A stretch of 64,000 nucleotides of DNA from Wukongibacter sp050859025 (GTDB lineage Bacteria > Bacillota > Clostridia > Peptostreptococcales > Caminicellaceae). The notes under the pieces are model-generated. The model saw nothing but the letters and a program-made list of their open reading frames with translations. It ran no database searches and was not told where the DNA came from. Positions 17,568-27,360 of the stretch are shown piece after piece. The stretch is taken from positions 2,294,001 to 2,358,000 of the forward strand of contig NZ_CP138200.1 in the NCBI RefSeq assembly GCF_050859025.1. The letters run 5' to 3'. The translations under genes were made by a program, and so were the position numbers. Numbering within the stretch: position 1 is the first letter of the stretch; each line of letters opens with the position of its first letter.

Positions 17568-18245
17568 ATGAGCATAAGCAAAGATATCCTCCTTGAGGAT
17601 ATAAAGAAAATACCAGAATTGCTACTGTCTTTTGTTATATGTGCCTATGGAATATCCCAAATGAAAAATTTAGGCATAGGGATGAACTCTTGGGCGACCC
17701 TAAACCTAGGGATTGCAGTTAAGAGTGGAATTGACTATGGTAAGGCTTCACAATTAATAGGGCTTGTAATAATCCTTTTTTCTTTATCTTTAAAAATCTA
17801 CCCAGGGATTGGAACAATACTGAATATGTATTTTATTGGCCTATTTGTTGATCTTATTGATAAATATAGGTTGACCATAGTTCCTGAAAATGACATTTTA
17901 AAAATTGGAGCATTACTACTGGGACTTGTGTTTTTTAGTTATGGAACCTATGCTTACCTGAAGTTTGAGCTAGGTGCTGGTCCTAGGGACGGACTTATGG
18001 TTGGTATTATAAAAATCACAGGAATAAGTGTAAAATATGTAAAGCCTGTAATTGAGATAACGGTTTTAATAATAGGATTCTCACTTGGTGGTACTGTTGG
18101 GGCTGGAACAGTCATAATAACCTTTTGTGGCGGTTACATACTAGATAAGATATTTAAGTGGAAAAACTTTAATCCTAAAAGGACAAACCAAAGAAAGCTC
18201 TCGGATTATATAATAACAAGTAAAAAAGAAGAGATAAGAAAGTAG
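17568..18245 (+). CDS. YczE/YitT-like integral membrane protein
   Basis: A 225-residue protein with about five membrane segments and the YczE-type features LLLSFVICAYGISQM, GMNSWATLNLGIAV and GAGPRDGLMVGI. Members are inner-membrane proteins of unknown transport role, often next to transcriptional regulators. The ATG at 17568 is spaced 7 bases from AAAGAGGT, while the ATG at 17562 abuts it. Confidence 0.82.
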   Translation: MSISKDILLEDIKKIPELLLSFVICAYGISQMKNLGIGMNSWATLNLGIAVKSGIDYGKASQLIGLVIILFSLSLKIYPGIGTILNMYFIGLFVDLIDKYRLTIVPENDILKIGALLLGLVFFSYGTYAYLKFELGAGPRDGLMVGIIKITGISVKYVKPVIEITVLIIGFSLGGTVGAGTVIITFCGGYILDKIFKWKNFNPKRTNQRKLSDYIITSKKEEIRK

Positions 18246-18345
18246 AAATAAAATTATGGAACTTTTTTATAAAAGCACCGTCTAAGCATATATAAGGTTG
18301 ATATCAGCCTAAAGAGTTTAAATAAATATGAAAGAGGTGCTTAAA

Positions 18346-18825
18346 ATGAAAAGACTTTTAGTTTCTGGATTAATTATAGCAATGTCAATGACATCCTTTG
18401 TAGGCTGTGCTAATACAGATACGATAAATACAGATGGAAATGGAAAAGATGAAGAAGTAACAATCAGTGCAAAGGTTAAAGCATCGGATATAGTAGGAAT
18501 AGTGTTAGAGGTAAAAGAAGATGGGAAACTGATTTTAGTAGATTCTCAGACAGATTTAGTTAAAGGTCAGGTCTGGGTTAGTATTACCGATGAAACAAAC
18601 TTCTTTGAAGACATATCTAATGACATTGCCATAGGCTATCATGATGTGAGTCGTGACTTTGAAGTTGGTAATCATGTGGAAATCATTTCAACGGGAGAAA
18701 TAGCTGACTCCTATCCAATGCAGGCTAAAGCCAGTGCAGTCTGTGTGAACGGAGCTAAAATGTCAAACGATAATGATGATACAGAAACCGATAATACTAC
18801 ACAACCGATCGAAAAAGATAACTAA
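18346..18825 (+). CDS. Lipoprotein, DUF3221-like
   Basis: A 159-residue lipoprotein. The signal peptide ends in a lipobox-like SFVGC, so Cys-21 would be lipidated. The mature part (GIVLEVKEDGKLILVDSQ... VWVSITDETNFF) is a small beta-rich domain similar to YobA/DUF3221 proteins. The C-terminus is a Asp/Asn/Thr-rich tail. The ATG at 18346 follows AAAGAGGTG. Function unknown. Confidence 0.75.
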   Translation: MKRLLVSGLIIAMSMTSFVGCANTDTINTDGNGKDEEVTISAKVKASDIVGIVLEVKEDGKLILVDSQTDLVKGQVWVSITDETNFFEDISNDIAIGYHDVSRDFEVGNHVEIISTGEIADSYPMQAKASAVCVNGAKMSNDNDDTETDNTTQPIEKDN

Positions 18826-19079
18826 GTAGAAAGATTATTACTCTAAAAGAAAAATAAGAAATATTTCTTAATAAAGGGATGTTAGGGGTAAAAATACCTT
18901 AGCAAATAGGCGTAAAAATCATCGATAATCTAATAGATTTTTTTGTGATTCCGTCACGCCTATGGTATAAAAAATTAGTTCTTCTAATTGTCATTATATT
19001 GTTTAGCTAAGACTTATTTTTATCTCTTTCCCCTTATGTAAGTGACGGTTTTATTGGAATATTTGCGAAAGCGTACTGT

Positions 19080-19649
19080 TTACACATTATTTTTGTTGAT
19101 TAAACCGACATCATTAAGGGCGGTTAAGATTTCTATGACTTTTTCAGGAGTAAGGTTTAGCCTTTTAAACTCTCTATCTAAATCAAAATATTGCTTCCCA
19201 ATTTCTTGGAGCTTTTTGTCTTCTACAAATATTAATTCTTTTCTTCCTGTCCTACCAACTAAGTAGTCAATAGATATATCAAAATAATCAGCTATCAAGT
19301 AAATAGTTTCAATATTTGGAAAGCTCTTTCCCTTTTCATAGTTTGAAATAGTGTTTTGTGGAATATTTATTATTCCTCCAAAATCATGCTGAGTGAGGAA
19401 AAATTTTTCTCTTAACTCCTTTAACCGATTACCCAAAATGGCTTTATCAATGTTATCATATCCTAATAGGTATTGTGGCGTTACATTAAAGTATCTAGCG
19501 AATTTATTTAATAGCTGATAGGTAGGAGGTCTTTTATTGCTCTCGCAAAAATATATGGCTGCCTCGCTTACAGAAAACATTTCACCTAACTCAGCTTGGG
19601 TTAGACCCTTTTCTTCTCTTAATCTCTTTAGTTTATCTCCGAATTTCAT
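19080..19649 (-). CDS. Tandem double-HTH (XRE) regulator, copy A
   Basis: A 189-residue protein with two consecutive Cro/C1-type HTH domains, residues ~5-60 (KLKRLREEKGLTQAELGEMF) and ~72-128 (RLKELREKFFLTQHDFGGII). Each ends in a DYLVG/YLLGYD-type segment. A helical C-terminus follows (LQEIGKQYFDLDREFKRLNL...). A close paralogue lies at 35800. The start follows AAAGGGAGATG. It probably acts as a DNA-binding repressor with internal pseudo-dimer symmetry. Confidence 0.9.
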   Translation of the reverse strand: MKFGDKLKRLREEKGLTQAELGEMFSVSEAAIYFCESNKRPPTYQLLNKFARYFNVTPQYLLGYDNIDKAILGNRLKELREKFFLTQHDFGGIINIPQNTISNYEKGKSFPNIETIYLIADYFDISIDYLVGRTGRKELIFVEDKKLQEIGKQYFDLDREFKRLNLTPEKVIEILTALNDVGLINKNNV

Positions 19650-19912
19650 GAAATCATCTCCCTTTTGTTAAATTATTGAAAATAATACCTTTTTAGGAAA
19701 TTATATCAAAAATTTCATAAAAATCAAGAGATAAGTAATGATACTAAAAATAATTAGACAAGAATTAGACTGGAATCCAATGGTTTAAAGGATATATTAA
19801 AAAAAATATATAATAAGAGTAGAAGGGATTGAAGCCTTTTTTTAGATAGACTTTTCTCCAAAAAATGACTTCAATAAATCTTTTATATTTTGGATAAAGT
19901 AGAAGGGGAAAT

Positions 19913-20350
19913 TTAATTTTTCTGATAACCAGAAAACTTCGAGAAGCATAAAACTATGGAAAAACCAAGAATATTAAGAAAATAGGAGTTAAAGGGATTC
20001 CAATTATGATAGTGAAAATATTTAAACCAGTACATTATGAGTTCTAAAATAAGCAAGATTGCTGATGATAAAAGTATATAGAGAAACTGCCATATACTTT
20101 TTGAAGGAAAAAAATATACAAGAAGTATGCCTCCTCCACAACCGCTAAGTAAATATAAAGGGGGTAACCCAGATAAGTGAATATTGCCAAAGCTATATGA
20201 AAAGGCTCCTAGTTTTACTAAAGTACTATCTATAACATAAAGTATGATTATTGAAGCTAATCCAAAAGGAAATAGAGTCCGGTACTCACTTGATGGAACT
20301 AATATAAGTACTAGAATAAAAGCAACAATGCAAAGAATAATCCATCCCAA
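19913..20350 (-). CDS. Small integral membrane protein (CBO0543-like)
   Basis: About 145 residues with four or five hydrophobic segments (IILCIVAFILVLILV, FGLASIIILYVIDS, LLSSAILLILELIMYWF...). It resembles the short clostridial/bacillar CBO0543 membrane family, whose function is unknown. The start is decided by the ribosome binding site: GGGAGG lies inside the longer open frame, and TTG 20350 follows it by 7 bases, whereas the ATG at 20365 has no site. Confidence 0.65.
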   Translation of the reverse strand: MGWIILCIVAFILVLILVPSSEYRTLFPFGLASIIILYVIDSTLVKLGAFSYSFGNIHLSGLPPLYLLSGCGGGILLVYFFPSKSIWQFLYILLSSAILLILELIMYWFKYFHYHNWNPFNSYFLNILGFSIVLCFSKFSGYQKN

Positions 20351-20427
20351 GAAAATGCCTCCCATTTAATCTTATATCTAAATATATTGTTTCAAAAAAA
20401 AGATTAATTATGAATTGAAAGTTTGAC

Positions 20428-20530
20428 TATAGAGATTCCAGTCAAAGCTTTAATTTATACACATCAAAAATCCCTAGAAGCATTGGATGTTTTGATATGT
20501 ATAAGTTAAGATTTACTTGGAACTCTATAT
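20428..20530. repeat. Interspersed palindromic repeat, copy 6
   Basis: TATAGAGATTCCAGTCAAAG at the left and GATTTACTTGGAACTCTATA at the right. Inner arms TTTAATTTATACACATCAAAA and TTTTGATATGTATAAGTTAA pair. It is in inverse orientation to copies 3 and 4. Confidence 0.92.
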
Positions 20531-20814
20531 ATGTAGCATATTAACTATAAAGAGGTATTTTATAGAGTTATAATTCTAAAATTTTAGATATAAACACATT
20601 TAAAACAGTTAGATTGAAATATATAGGAAAATACTTCTTCTTGTAATTGAATCTAAATTATGATAGACTTTCACTGTTGTCTTAAATTCAGGGTACTTAC
20701 ATTGGTGAAAGTAAGGGTTGTGGTGGGAAATATCTGAAAACGATTTCCAAAAAGTGAGAGCATTTGAATTTAGGTAAAAGGACATCCTAGTATATACATG
20801 GAGGGAGAGAGTAA

Positions 20815-22062
20815 ATGACAAATTTATTAAAACAATGGAATCGATTAAGTTTGGTCAAGCGAATTATTTTAGGTTTGATTACTGGTATTATTTTAGCTGT
20901 TATGGTTCCTAATGTAGCAACGCCAATCGGAATTTTCGGAGCGTTATTTGTTGGTGCTTTAAAGGCCGTTGCACCAATACTAGTATTCTTCTTAGTAATG
21001 TCTGCTATATCTCAACATAAGAGTGGACACAAAACCAATATGAAATCTATAGTTGCTCTTTATCTTTTAGGAACATTCTTAGCAGGGCTGGTTGCCGTTG
21101 TGGCAAGCTTTATGTTCCCAGTATCATTGAAGCTTGGAGCAGGTATTGACAGTATAACACCTCCAGGAGGAGTTGTTGAAGTACTAAAAACATTGTTGCT
21201 TAATGTAGTTGATAATCCTGTAAAAGCTCTATTCAATGCCAATTACATTGGTATCTTGGCTTGGGCATTGCTTTTTGGTCTTGCACTAAAAAACGCACCT
21301 GAGACTACTAAAACAATGATTAGCGACTTTTCAGATGCCCTATCTCAAATCGTAAGATGGGTAATAAACTTTGCACCTCTTGGCATCATGGGTCTAGTAG
21401 CTGATACAATTGCTACAAATGGTACTGATGCGTTATTCGATTACTTAAGATTACTTCTTGTACTAGTTGGTTGTATGTTCTTTGTAGCGTTGGTCGTAAA
21501 TCCAATTATTACCTTTATCATGATTCGTCAAAATCCATATCCTCTTGTACTAAAGTGCTTAAGAGACAGTGGTATTACAGCATTCTTTACACGTAGTTCA
21601 GCAGCAAATATTCCTGTAAACATGAACCTGTGTGAAGAACTAGGCTTAGATAAGGATAATTACTCAGTATCAATTCCACTTGGTGCCACCGTAAATATGG
21701 CTGGTGCAGCAATTACAATCTCTGTATTGACCCTTGCGGCAGTTAATACTCTAGGTATTAAAGTAGATATAGGTACAGCATTAATCCTGAGCTTACTTTC
21801 TGCCATAAGTGCCTGTGGAGCTTCTGGAGTAGCTGGTGGTTCATTACTACTAATTCCTCTTGCTTGTAGTTTATTTGGTATTCCAAATGATGTAGCAATG
21901 CAGGTAGTTGGTGTAGGTTTCGTGGTAGGGGTTATTCAAGACTCTTGTGAAACTGCACTTAACTCTTCAACAGATGCTCTTTTCACTGCTGTATCTGAAT
22001 TTGCACAGTGGAGAAAAGAAGGAAAAAAAATTATCATTCCTAAAAATAAGAAGGCCGCTTAG
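20815..22062 (+). CDS. sstT: Serine/threonine:sodium symporter
   Basis: A 415-residue dicarboxylate/amino-acid:cation symporter with eight or more hydrophobic segments. The SstT pattern is visible: QWNRLSLVKRIILGLITGI at the start, ISQHKSGHKTNMKSIVALY, and TRSSAANIPVNMNLCEELGL with SIPLGATVNMAGAAITI. It imports serine and threonine with Na+. The ATG at 20815 follows GGAGGGAGAG. It complements the serine biosynthesis gene serA elsewhere in the window. Confidence 0.94.
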   Translation: MTNLLKQWNRLSLVKRIILGLITGIILAVMVPNVATPIGIFGALFVGALKAVAPILVFFLVMSAISQHKSGHKTNMKSIVALYLLGTFLAGLVAVVASFMFPVSLKLGAGIDSITPPGGVVEVLKTLLLNVVDNPVKALFNANYIGILAWALLFGLALKNAPETTKTMISDFSDALSQIVRWVINFAPLGIMGLVADTIATNGTDALFDYLRLLLVLVGCMFFVALVVNPIITFIMIRQNPYPLVLKCLRDSGITAFFTRSSAANIPVNMNLCEELGLDKDNYSVSIPLGATVNMAGAAITISVLTLAAVNTLGIKVDIGTALILSLLSAISACGASGVAGGSLLLIPLACSLFGIPNDVAMQVVGVGFVVGVIQDSCETALNSSTDALFTAVSEFAQWRKEGKKIIIPKNKKAA

Positions 22063-22074
22063 TTAGCAAACAGA

Positions 22075-22117
22075 GGACCTCTATATAGTTATATAACTAT
22101 ATAGAGGTCCAGTTTTT
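22075..22117 (+). terminator. Rho-independent terminator after sstT
   Basis: GGACCTCTATATAGTTAT followed directly by ATAACTATATAGAGGTCC (perfect 18-bp arms), then AGTTTTTT. Confidence 0.9.
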
Positions 22118-22423
22118 TAAATACATAGAACTTAACTCTATATATTTTAGTATCAATCAAATTTACTCATCTTATTGCCTATCTATTGTAACATATACTC
22201 GAGTTTTAAGTAATACTTTTAAAAAGTCTATTATTAAATATATTGAACCAGAGGAGAGTAGGTCAGTAATAAGTGCAGTTATTTTTCTTTTTAAATAATA
22301 TATGACATATTATGCTGCAATCCCAATTTTAGACAATGAGATGTAAAGTGCAACCAAATACCTAAAGAAGCGAGCTTGGCATGTTTCCTGAGAGTTATAT
22401 CTACATGAAGGTGGTTCTTAAAA

Positions 22424-23134
22424 CTAAAAAGTAATGTTCTTAGCGCCATTAACAGACTGCTTAATAGCTTCACTTACTGCTAAAGCAATCATTTCGCCTA
22501 ATATAACATGCTTTCCACAATATTTTATTTTCCTTTCAAAGCCGTTGAAAATAGCTATTGAATCCGTTCCGGTTCCAGTTGCTAATTTATTGCTAACTGG
22601 ACTTATTATATTTAATTCTTGCATAATTCCAGCCTTTGCTTCTGCTGCAATCATAACTGCTTCTATCATTGCAGCACTAGATAATCTTGCATTTGTCCCG
22701 ATTATTATATTAATTGTACCTGGCTCTAGCTCTTCATCACAGAAGTGTTTTATGTCCGCAGCATCGCCGGCTCTACGGGCGTTCGATAATCCTAATGTTA
22801 TAAAGCTTTCAACAATTACATCTCTATAATAAACTGCTTTATTTCGAAAGGAGTTCATACTGGCAGCAGTCATCATTCCCACACATGTTCCCTTCCAATT
22901 ATGCTTAGAAGCATATTTATTTAGGGTTATTTCTGGAGGTTCGAAATTCAATTCATCTTCTTTGGTATTTTTAGGAACTTTCATGTTTAATATATGATTT
23001 CCCAAAATATAACCTCCGTTTAAAATGGCTGAGCTTAAAATTTCTACATTTGAATTGAAGCCGATATGCACATGATGAGGGGAAGTATCGAGTTTTATGT
23101 TTTTAAGCATCGATTTTGAACTAATATTTATCAT
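22424..23134 (-). CDS. cbiZ: Adenosylcobinamide amidohydrolase
   Basis: A 236-residue CbiZ-family protein with TCVGMMTAASMNSF, GLSNARRAGD, INIIIGTNARLSSAAM and ATGTGTDSIAIFNG. CbiZ cleaves the side chain of (pseudo)cobalamin or cobinamide to cobyric acid, allowing corrinoid salvage and remodelling. The start follows TAGAGGTGAAA. No other cobalamin gene or B12 riboswitch was seen nearby, so it is an isolated salvage gene. Confidence 0.92.
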   Translation of the reverse strand: MINISSKSMLKNIKLDTSPHHVHIGFNSNVEILSSAILNGGYILGNHILNMKVPKNTKEDELNFEPPEITLNKYASKHNWKGTCVGMMTAASMNSFRNKAVYYRDVIVESFITLGLSNARRAGDAADIKHFCDEELEPGTINIIIGTNARLSSAAMIEAVMIAAEAKAGIMQELNIISPVSNKLATGTGTDSIAIFNGFERKIKYCGKHVILGEMIALAVSEAIKQSVNGAKNITF

Positions 23135-23478
23135 GTTTTTTTCACCTCTATTAAATTAGATAAAATAGTATTGATAAGTTTTTATAAAACATTTGACCCC
23201 TTAATTACTTAACAAATTCTATTATACTATTAAAAGGTGTATAAGCTAAATGGTAAAATAGAAAAAGGAAATGTTGACACAATAATATAGTCCTATGAGT
23301 TGGGATAAATGTAATCTTTTAAGCGTTGATATTTTGGGTGAATAATCGAACATCCCGAGTAAATGTGGGAAATTTTTATAGAAAATGATATAATCAATAA
23401 AGTAATAACAAAAAATAGGTTAGGGAATTTAATATCAAGATGCAGCATATATGAAAAAATATTTTAAGGAGAATTGAT
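23135..23478. other. Intergenic region between divergent cbiZ and GH3 gene
   Basis: 344 bases that must hold promoters for both divergent genes. A TTGACA at about 23274 and a TATAAT at about 23389 are visible but are not spaced as one promoter. I see no repeat, RNA gene or open frame. Confidence 0.4.
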
Positions 23479-24708
23479 ATGAAAAAATCAAAAAATAAGG
23501 TATTAGGTGTAATCTGTCTGGTTTTGATAGTTGCATTCTTAGTATCATGTGGTCAAAGCCCTGAAGATCACTCTGGTGAAAGCGACAATCAGGAGAGTAC
23601 TTCTATACAAGAGGGAAAAGACGCTACCTCTAATGATGAAGCTTTAGAGAATGAGGATGAAGATTTTACAATAATAGATTCTGTTCCAGAGCTTAATGCT
23701 AAAGAAAAACGAGCTAAAGATATCTTATCTTCTATGACCTTAGAAGAGAAAGTAGGACAAATGTTTTTTGTACGCTGTCCAGATGCAGAGGCAGTTCAGA
23801 AAATAACTCAATATAATCTTGGTGGATACATCCTATTTAGTAGAGATTTTAAAGATAGCACAAAGAAACAGGTTTTAGAAAATACTCAAAGCTATCAAAA
23901 TGCTTCTAAGATACCAATGATAATAGGCGTTGACGAAGAAGGAGGTACTGTAAATCGAATCAGTAGGTATCCTCTGTTTAGGAGTACTCCCTTTTCTTCA
24001 CCTCAGAGCTTATACAGAGAAGGAGGCTTTGAACTGATTACAAGTGATACTGAGGAAAAGGCTAAACTGCTTAAATCCCTAGGCATTAATTTGAATATGG
24101 CTCCCGTTTGTGACGTGTCAGAGAATAAAAATGATTACATTTACAAACGTACCTTTGGCAAAGATGCCAAAGAAACTTCATTGTATGTGAAAACAGTTAC
24201 TGAAGCAATGGTAAGAGAGAAACTAGGATGTGTCCTTAAGCATTTTCCCGGTTATGGCAATAACAAAGACACACATACTGGTATTGCCTATGATATGCGT
24301 GATTATGAAACCTTTACATCATCTGATTTCTTGCCATTTAAAGCTGGAATTGAAGCAGGTGCAGGTGCAATCCTAGTATCCCATAATGTCGTTGACTGTA
24401 TGGATAAGGAAAAGCCTGCCTCTCTTTCAAAAAATGTTCATCGTATTCTAAGGGAAGAATTACAGTTTGAAGGTGTCATAATGACCGATGATCTTGTTAT
24501 GGAGGGTATTCGTAAATTTACAGGAGAAAGTGAAGCAGCTGTTATGGCTGTCCTGAGCGGTAATGATATGCTGTGTGCCACAAACTTTGAATCACAGATA
24601 CCTGCCGTTATTTCAGCCGTAAATAATGGTGAGATTCCTATAGAACAGATTGATGATTCGGTGTTAAGAATTTTAATTTGGAAAATAGATTTAGGTATTA
24701 TTGAATAA
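23479..24708 (+). CDS. Glycoside hydrolase family 3 lipoprotein (NagZ-like)
   Basis: A 409-residue lipoprotein: signal peptide with lipobox FLVSC, an acidic linker (~residues 25-65), then one GH3 catalytic domain. Family motifs are EKVGQMFFVRCPD, GVDEEGGTVNRIS, CVLKHFPGYGNNKDTHTG and VIMTDDLVMEGI, the last carrying the nucleophile Asp. Secreted GH3 enzymes of this type are beta-N-acetylhexosaminidases acting on peptidoglycan fragments. The ATG follows AAGGAGA. Confidence 0.92.
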   Translation: MKKSKNKVLGVICLVLIVAFLVSCGQSPEDHSGESDNQESTSIQEGKDATSNDEALENEDEDFTIIDSVPELNAKEKRAKDILSSMTLEEKVGQMFFVRCPDAEAVQKITQYNLGGYILFSRDFKDSTKKQVLENTQSYQNASKIPMIIGVDEEGGTVNRISRYPLFRSTPFSSPQSLYREGGFELITSDTEEKAKLLKSLGINLNMAPVCDVSENKNDYIYKRTFGKDAKETSLYVKTVTEAMVREKLGCVLKHFPGYGNNKDTHTGIAYDMRDYETFTSSDFLPFKAGIEAGAGAILVSHNVVDCMDKEKPASLSKNVHRILREELQFEGVIMTDDLVMEGIRKFTGESEAAVMAVLSGNDMLCATNFESQIPAVISAVNNGEIPIEQIDDSVLRILIWKIDLGIIE

Positions 24709-24873
24709 TTTAAGGCTTAAGGGACATATCTATTTTCTAGCTTTATATACTCTGTCTCCTTCGAATTGACCTTTTGCGCAGTCTTTTAAGAAAAACTAAA
24801 TGATGTAATAAATTGAAAGAGTTATCTATGGATATAATTTTATATTAAAATAATCGTGGAGAGTGATATAAAG

Positions 24874-25512
24874 ATGAAATTTATAGATATGGAAAACTGG
24901 AAAAGAAGAAATCATTATAACCATTTCATAAAGTTTGATTATCCCCATTTCAATGTTTGTGGGAATCTTGATATTACAAAGTTCTATAAATATATAAAGG
25001 AGAAGGAGCAGCCTTTTTTTATATCTGTATTGTATTCGGCTACAAAAGCGGCCAATAGTATAAAAGAGTTTAGATATAGAATAAGGGAGAATAGGGTAGT
25101 TGAACATGAAAGTTTAACTCCTTCCTTTACAGTAATGGGAGAGGATGAGGTGTTTAGCTTTTGTGCAGTAAAATTTATAGATGAATTTGATAAATTTAGA
25201 GCCAGTGCATCAAAGGCGATAGAGAGGGTAAAGCGTAATATAAGCCTAGAAGATGAGCTGGGTCGTGATGATTACTTATATATTACGAGTGTTCCCTGGG
25301 TTTCTTTTACTAGTGTAGCCCATCCAATTCATATGAATCCAGTAGACAGTATTCCAAGAATAGCATGGGGGAAGTACTTCGAGGAAAAGGGAAGAATAAA
25401 GCTGTCTATATCTGTCCAAGCCCATCATGCACTAGTTGATGGCCTACACGTTGGACAATACTTTAATAGGGTTCAGGAAATATTAGATAACCCTGAAAAG
25501 TATTTAGAGTAG
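24874..25512 (+). CDS. Chloramphenicol acetyltransferase (CAT)-family protein
   Basis: A 212-residue acetyl-CoA-dependent acyltransferase of the CAT fold. The catalytic motif AHHALVDGLHVGQYF has His185 and Asp189. FISVLYSATKAAN and SVPWVSFTSVAHP are also family-like. The protein is slightly shorter than classic CAT enzymes and stands alone. Many clostridial chromosomal homologues exist whose drug activity is untested. The ATG at 24874 is preferred over 24856 because GGAGAGTG sits between them. Confidence 0.87.
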   Translation: MKFIDMENWKRRNHYNHFIKFDYPHFNVCGNLDITKFYKYIKEKEQPFFISVLYSATKAANSIKEFRYRIRENRVVEHESLTPSFTVMGEDEVFSFCAVKFIDEFDKFRASASKAIERVKRNISLEDELGRDDYLYITSVPWVSFTSVAHPIHMNPVDSIPRIAWGKYFEEKGRIKLSISVQAHHALVDGLHVGQYFNRVQEILDNPEKYLE

Positions 25513-25708
25513 TCTATAATAGGATAGTTTCTTCTAAAAAAATTGTCAGTCTATATGTATTTTATTGATATGTCAAAGTAGAATGAATATGGCTAATATG
25601 AAAACAAGAGATTACCTCAAAGTTATATATATCTATAAAAGTTCTAGGATATGGGAATAATAAGTTATACATACTTGTTAGATTGTGACTCTAAGGGGTG
25701 AAAATTGT

Positions 25709-26023
25709 TTGAATGCAGCAACCTGGATTGCGATATATATGCCGATATTTATTTTACTTTTTATCGTTTTACCGCAGCAACGGACAATACGAAATTCAGT
25801 GTTTTTAAAAATAAGGAGAAGAAAAGGTGTAATAGATATGACAAACGAGATGATTAAAAAATACATAGGAAGGAACTGCCATATATCCACAGGGTCATTT
25901 GGCATCAGTATAGAGGGAGAGATAATTGAAGTCAATGAAAAATGGATTGAGGTCAGAACCAAGAAAGGCAGCCAGCTAATAAATTCAGAGTTTATACAGA
26001 ATATTAAAATAAGGTCTAACTAG
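25709..26023 (+). CDS. Membrane-anchored small protein, unknown (DUF6897-like core)
   Basis: About 104 residues: an N-terminal membrane segment (ATWIAIYMPIFILLFIVL), a basic linker (KIRRRKG) and a small beta domain (IGRNCHISTGSFGISIEGEI...QLINSEFIQNIKIR) like an SH3/Lsm-type barrel. TTG 25709 is chosen because AAGGGGTG precedes it by about 9 bases. An internal ATG (MTNEMIKKYIG) would give a soluble form of ~57 residues, and no strong site separates the choices. Confidence 0.6.
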   Translation: MNAATWIAIYMPIFILLFIVLPQQRTIRNSVFLKIRRRKGVIDMTNEMIKKYIGRNCHISTGSFGISIEGEIIEVNEKWIEVRTKKGSQLINSEFIQNIKIRSN

Positions 26024-26101
26024 GTACAATATTATACCTATCCATACAATAAATACTGTTTCGGAGGTAGATACTAGAAACTTGTTAAAAAAATAGCAAC
26101 C

Positions 26102-26476
26102 TTATCGGTTACTATTTCTCTTTTGTATCTTTCCAAGGGTTTCAACTATTTCCTGTATATCTTCTGGTGTAATTCCATGTTCCTTTGCCATTTTGTCAAC
26201 TTCCATATAATCAATACCTATTGCTCTTAATTCTTCTGGAACTTCATCTCCTTCTAAGATGGACATTTCTTTTATATTTGTTCTTCCCAGTAGATAGTCG
26301 GTCGTTACTTCAAATATATTTGCTAATTTGTTTATTGCATTTATATCTGGTTCATGCATTCCACTTTCATATCTATTTATTGTTGAGTGTGATATATTTA
26401 ATAATTCACCAAGCTGTGCTTGTGTCATATCACTATCTTTTCTTAATTCTCTAAGTCTTTCGTTGAATTTACTCAT
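26102..26476 (-). CDS. XRE-family HTH regulator
   Basis: A 124-residue protein with one Cro/C1 HTH (RLRELRKDSDMTQAQLGELLNISHSTINRYESG), DYLLGRTN and a helical tail (EHGITPEDIQEIVETLGKIQ). The start follows GAGGTGAA. It is divergent from the small gene at 26754, with a shared promoter region that it may regulate. It resembles a single-domain relative of the double-HTH proteins at 19080 and 35800. Confidence 0.9.
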   Translation of the reverse strand: MSKFNERLRELRKDSDMTQAQLGELLNISHSTINRYESGMHEPDINAINKLANIFEVTTDYLLGRTNIKEMSILEGDEVPEELRAIGIDYMEVDKMAKEHGITPEDIQEIVETLGKIQKRNSNR

Positions 26477-26570
26477 GTATAGTAATTCACCTCATTTGCG
26501 TATTCTGAACAATATTATAACACGTTTTATGAAAAACATTCCAAAATGTGTAGTAATGGAAAAAAATCTA

Positions 26571-26599
26571 TTGACTTTTCGAAAATCACACTTTATAAT
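26571..26599 (+). promoter_or_regulatory. Sigma-A-type promoter
   Basis: TTGACT, 17 bases, TATAAT. It lies between the divergent XRE gene and the 26754 gene and reads towards the latter. Confidence 0.7.
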
Positions 26600-26753
26600 T
26601 AGAAGCATCAAATGTTTTTAGTAAAACGCACACTAATTTGATTTTTCTTATTATATCAGCCAAAAGTATGGTTATTGGAATGAGATATAAGGAGAAATAT
26701 TATGATGCGTTTAGAGAGACATTATAGAAAGAGAAAAAGGGGAGATTAACACA

Positions 26754-27065
26754 ATGCCAAAAAATCTCAACAGCTATTTTGACGACTTCATCATGGATAG
26801 AGTAAATGACATAGCAGTGCAAATAATCAACTATAATGAAGATGTCAAAAAGCTTAGAAAAGAGACTAGGGACTTATTTGATAATATAATTAAAGCTTTA
26901 CCGAAGGAAGATAAAAAACTTATATTTGCATATGAAGAAAAAACAAACCAAATAGATGCACATTATTTTAGAATAATTTATAAAGATGGATTCATGGATG
27001 GCTTAGAAGTAGTAAAAAATATATTTTTCAATTTTGATTATCCTAATAAATGGGATGAACTGTAA
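26754..27065 (+). CDS. Small helical protein, unknown
   Basis: A 103-residue soluble protein, MPKNLNSYFDDFIMDRVNDI..., with ALPKEDKKLIFAYEEK and a YKDGFMDGLEV segment. The ATG follows AAAGGGGAGA. It is paired divergently with an XRE regulator and has its own promoter and terminator. I do not recognise the family with confidence. Confidence 0.7.
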   Translation: MPKNLNSYFDDFIMDRVNDIAVQIINYNEDVKKLRKETRDLFDNIIKALPKEDKKLIFAYEEKTNQIDAHYFRIIYKDGFMDGLEVVKNIFFNFDYPNKWDEL

Positions 27066-27098
27066 AAAGAGTCTATAAATAAAACTCATAACTTATTT

Positions 27099-27129
27099 TG
27101 TCTTTCAAATTGAAAGACATTTTTTTATT
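27099..27129 (+). terminator. Rho-independent terminator
   Basis: TGTCTTTCAA directly followed by ATTGAAAGACA and T7. It ends 2 bases before the target duplication of the adjacent mobile cassette. Confidence 0.9.
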
Positions 27130-27360
27130 TTAAAAATAGGCTCTGTTGATGGAATCGTTGATTTTCTTTGCTTACTCATATAAAGGATTTTAAGAGAAGA
27201 AAACCGATATTTGTACAAATTAAATTTTATTTACATAATTACTGGAATTATAATCCATAAATTATGTATAATTAAGAATATAAAGTATTGAACAATCGTA
27301 TTATTATGCGAGTGATTTGTTCATTAAACTGCTCGATAAATTAGAATTTGGAGGTTAATC

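Noticed and set aside
20609..20821. Minus-strand 70-codon frame upstream of sstT
   Set aside because: No ribosome binding site, unusual composition, and it overlaps the sstT promoter/leader region.
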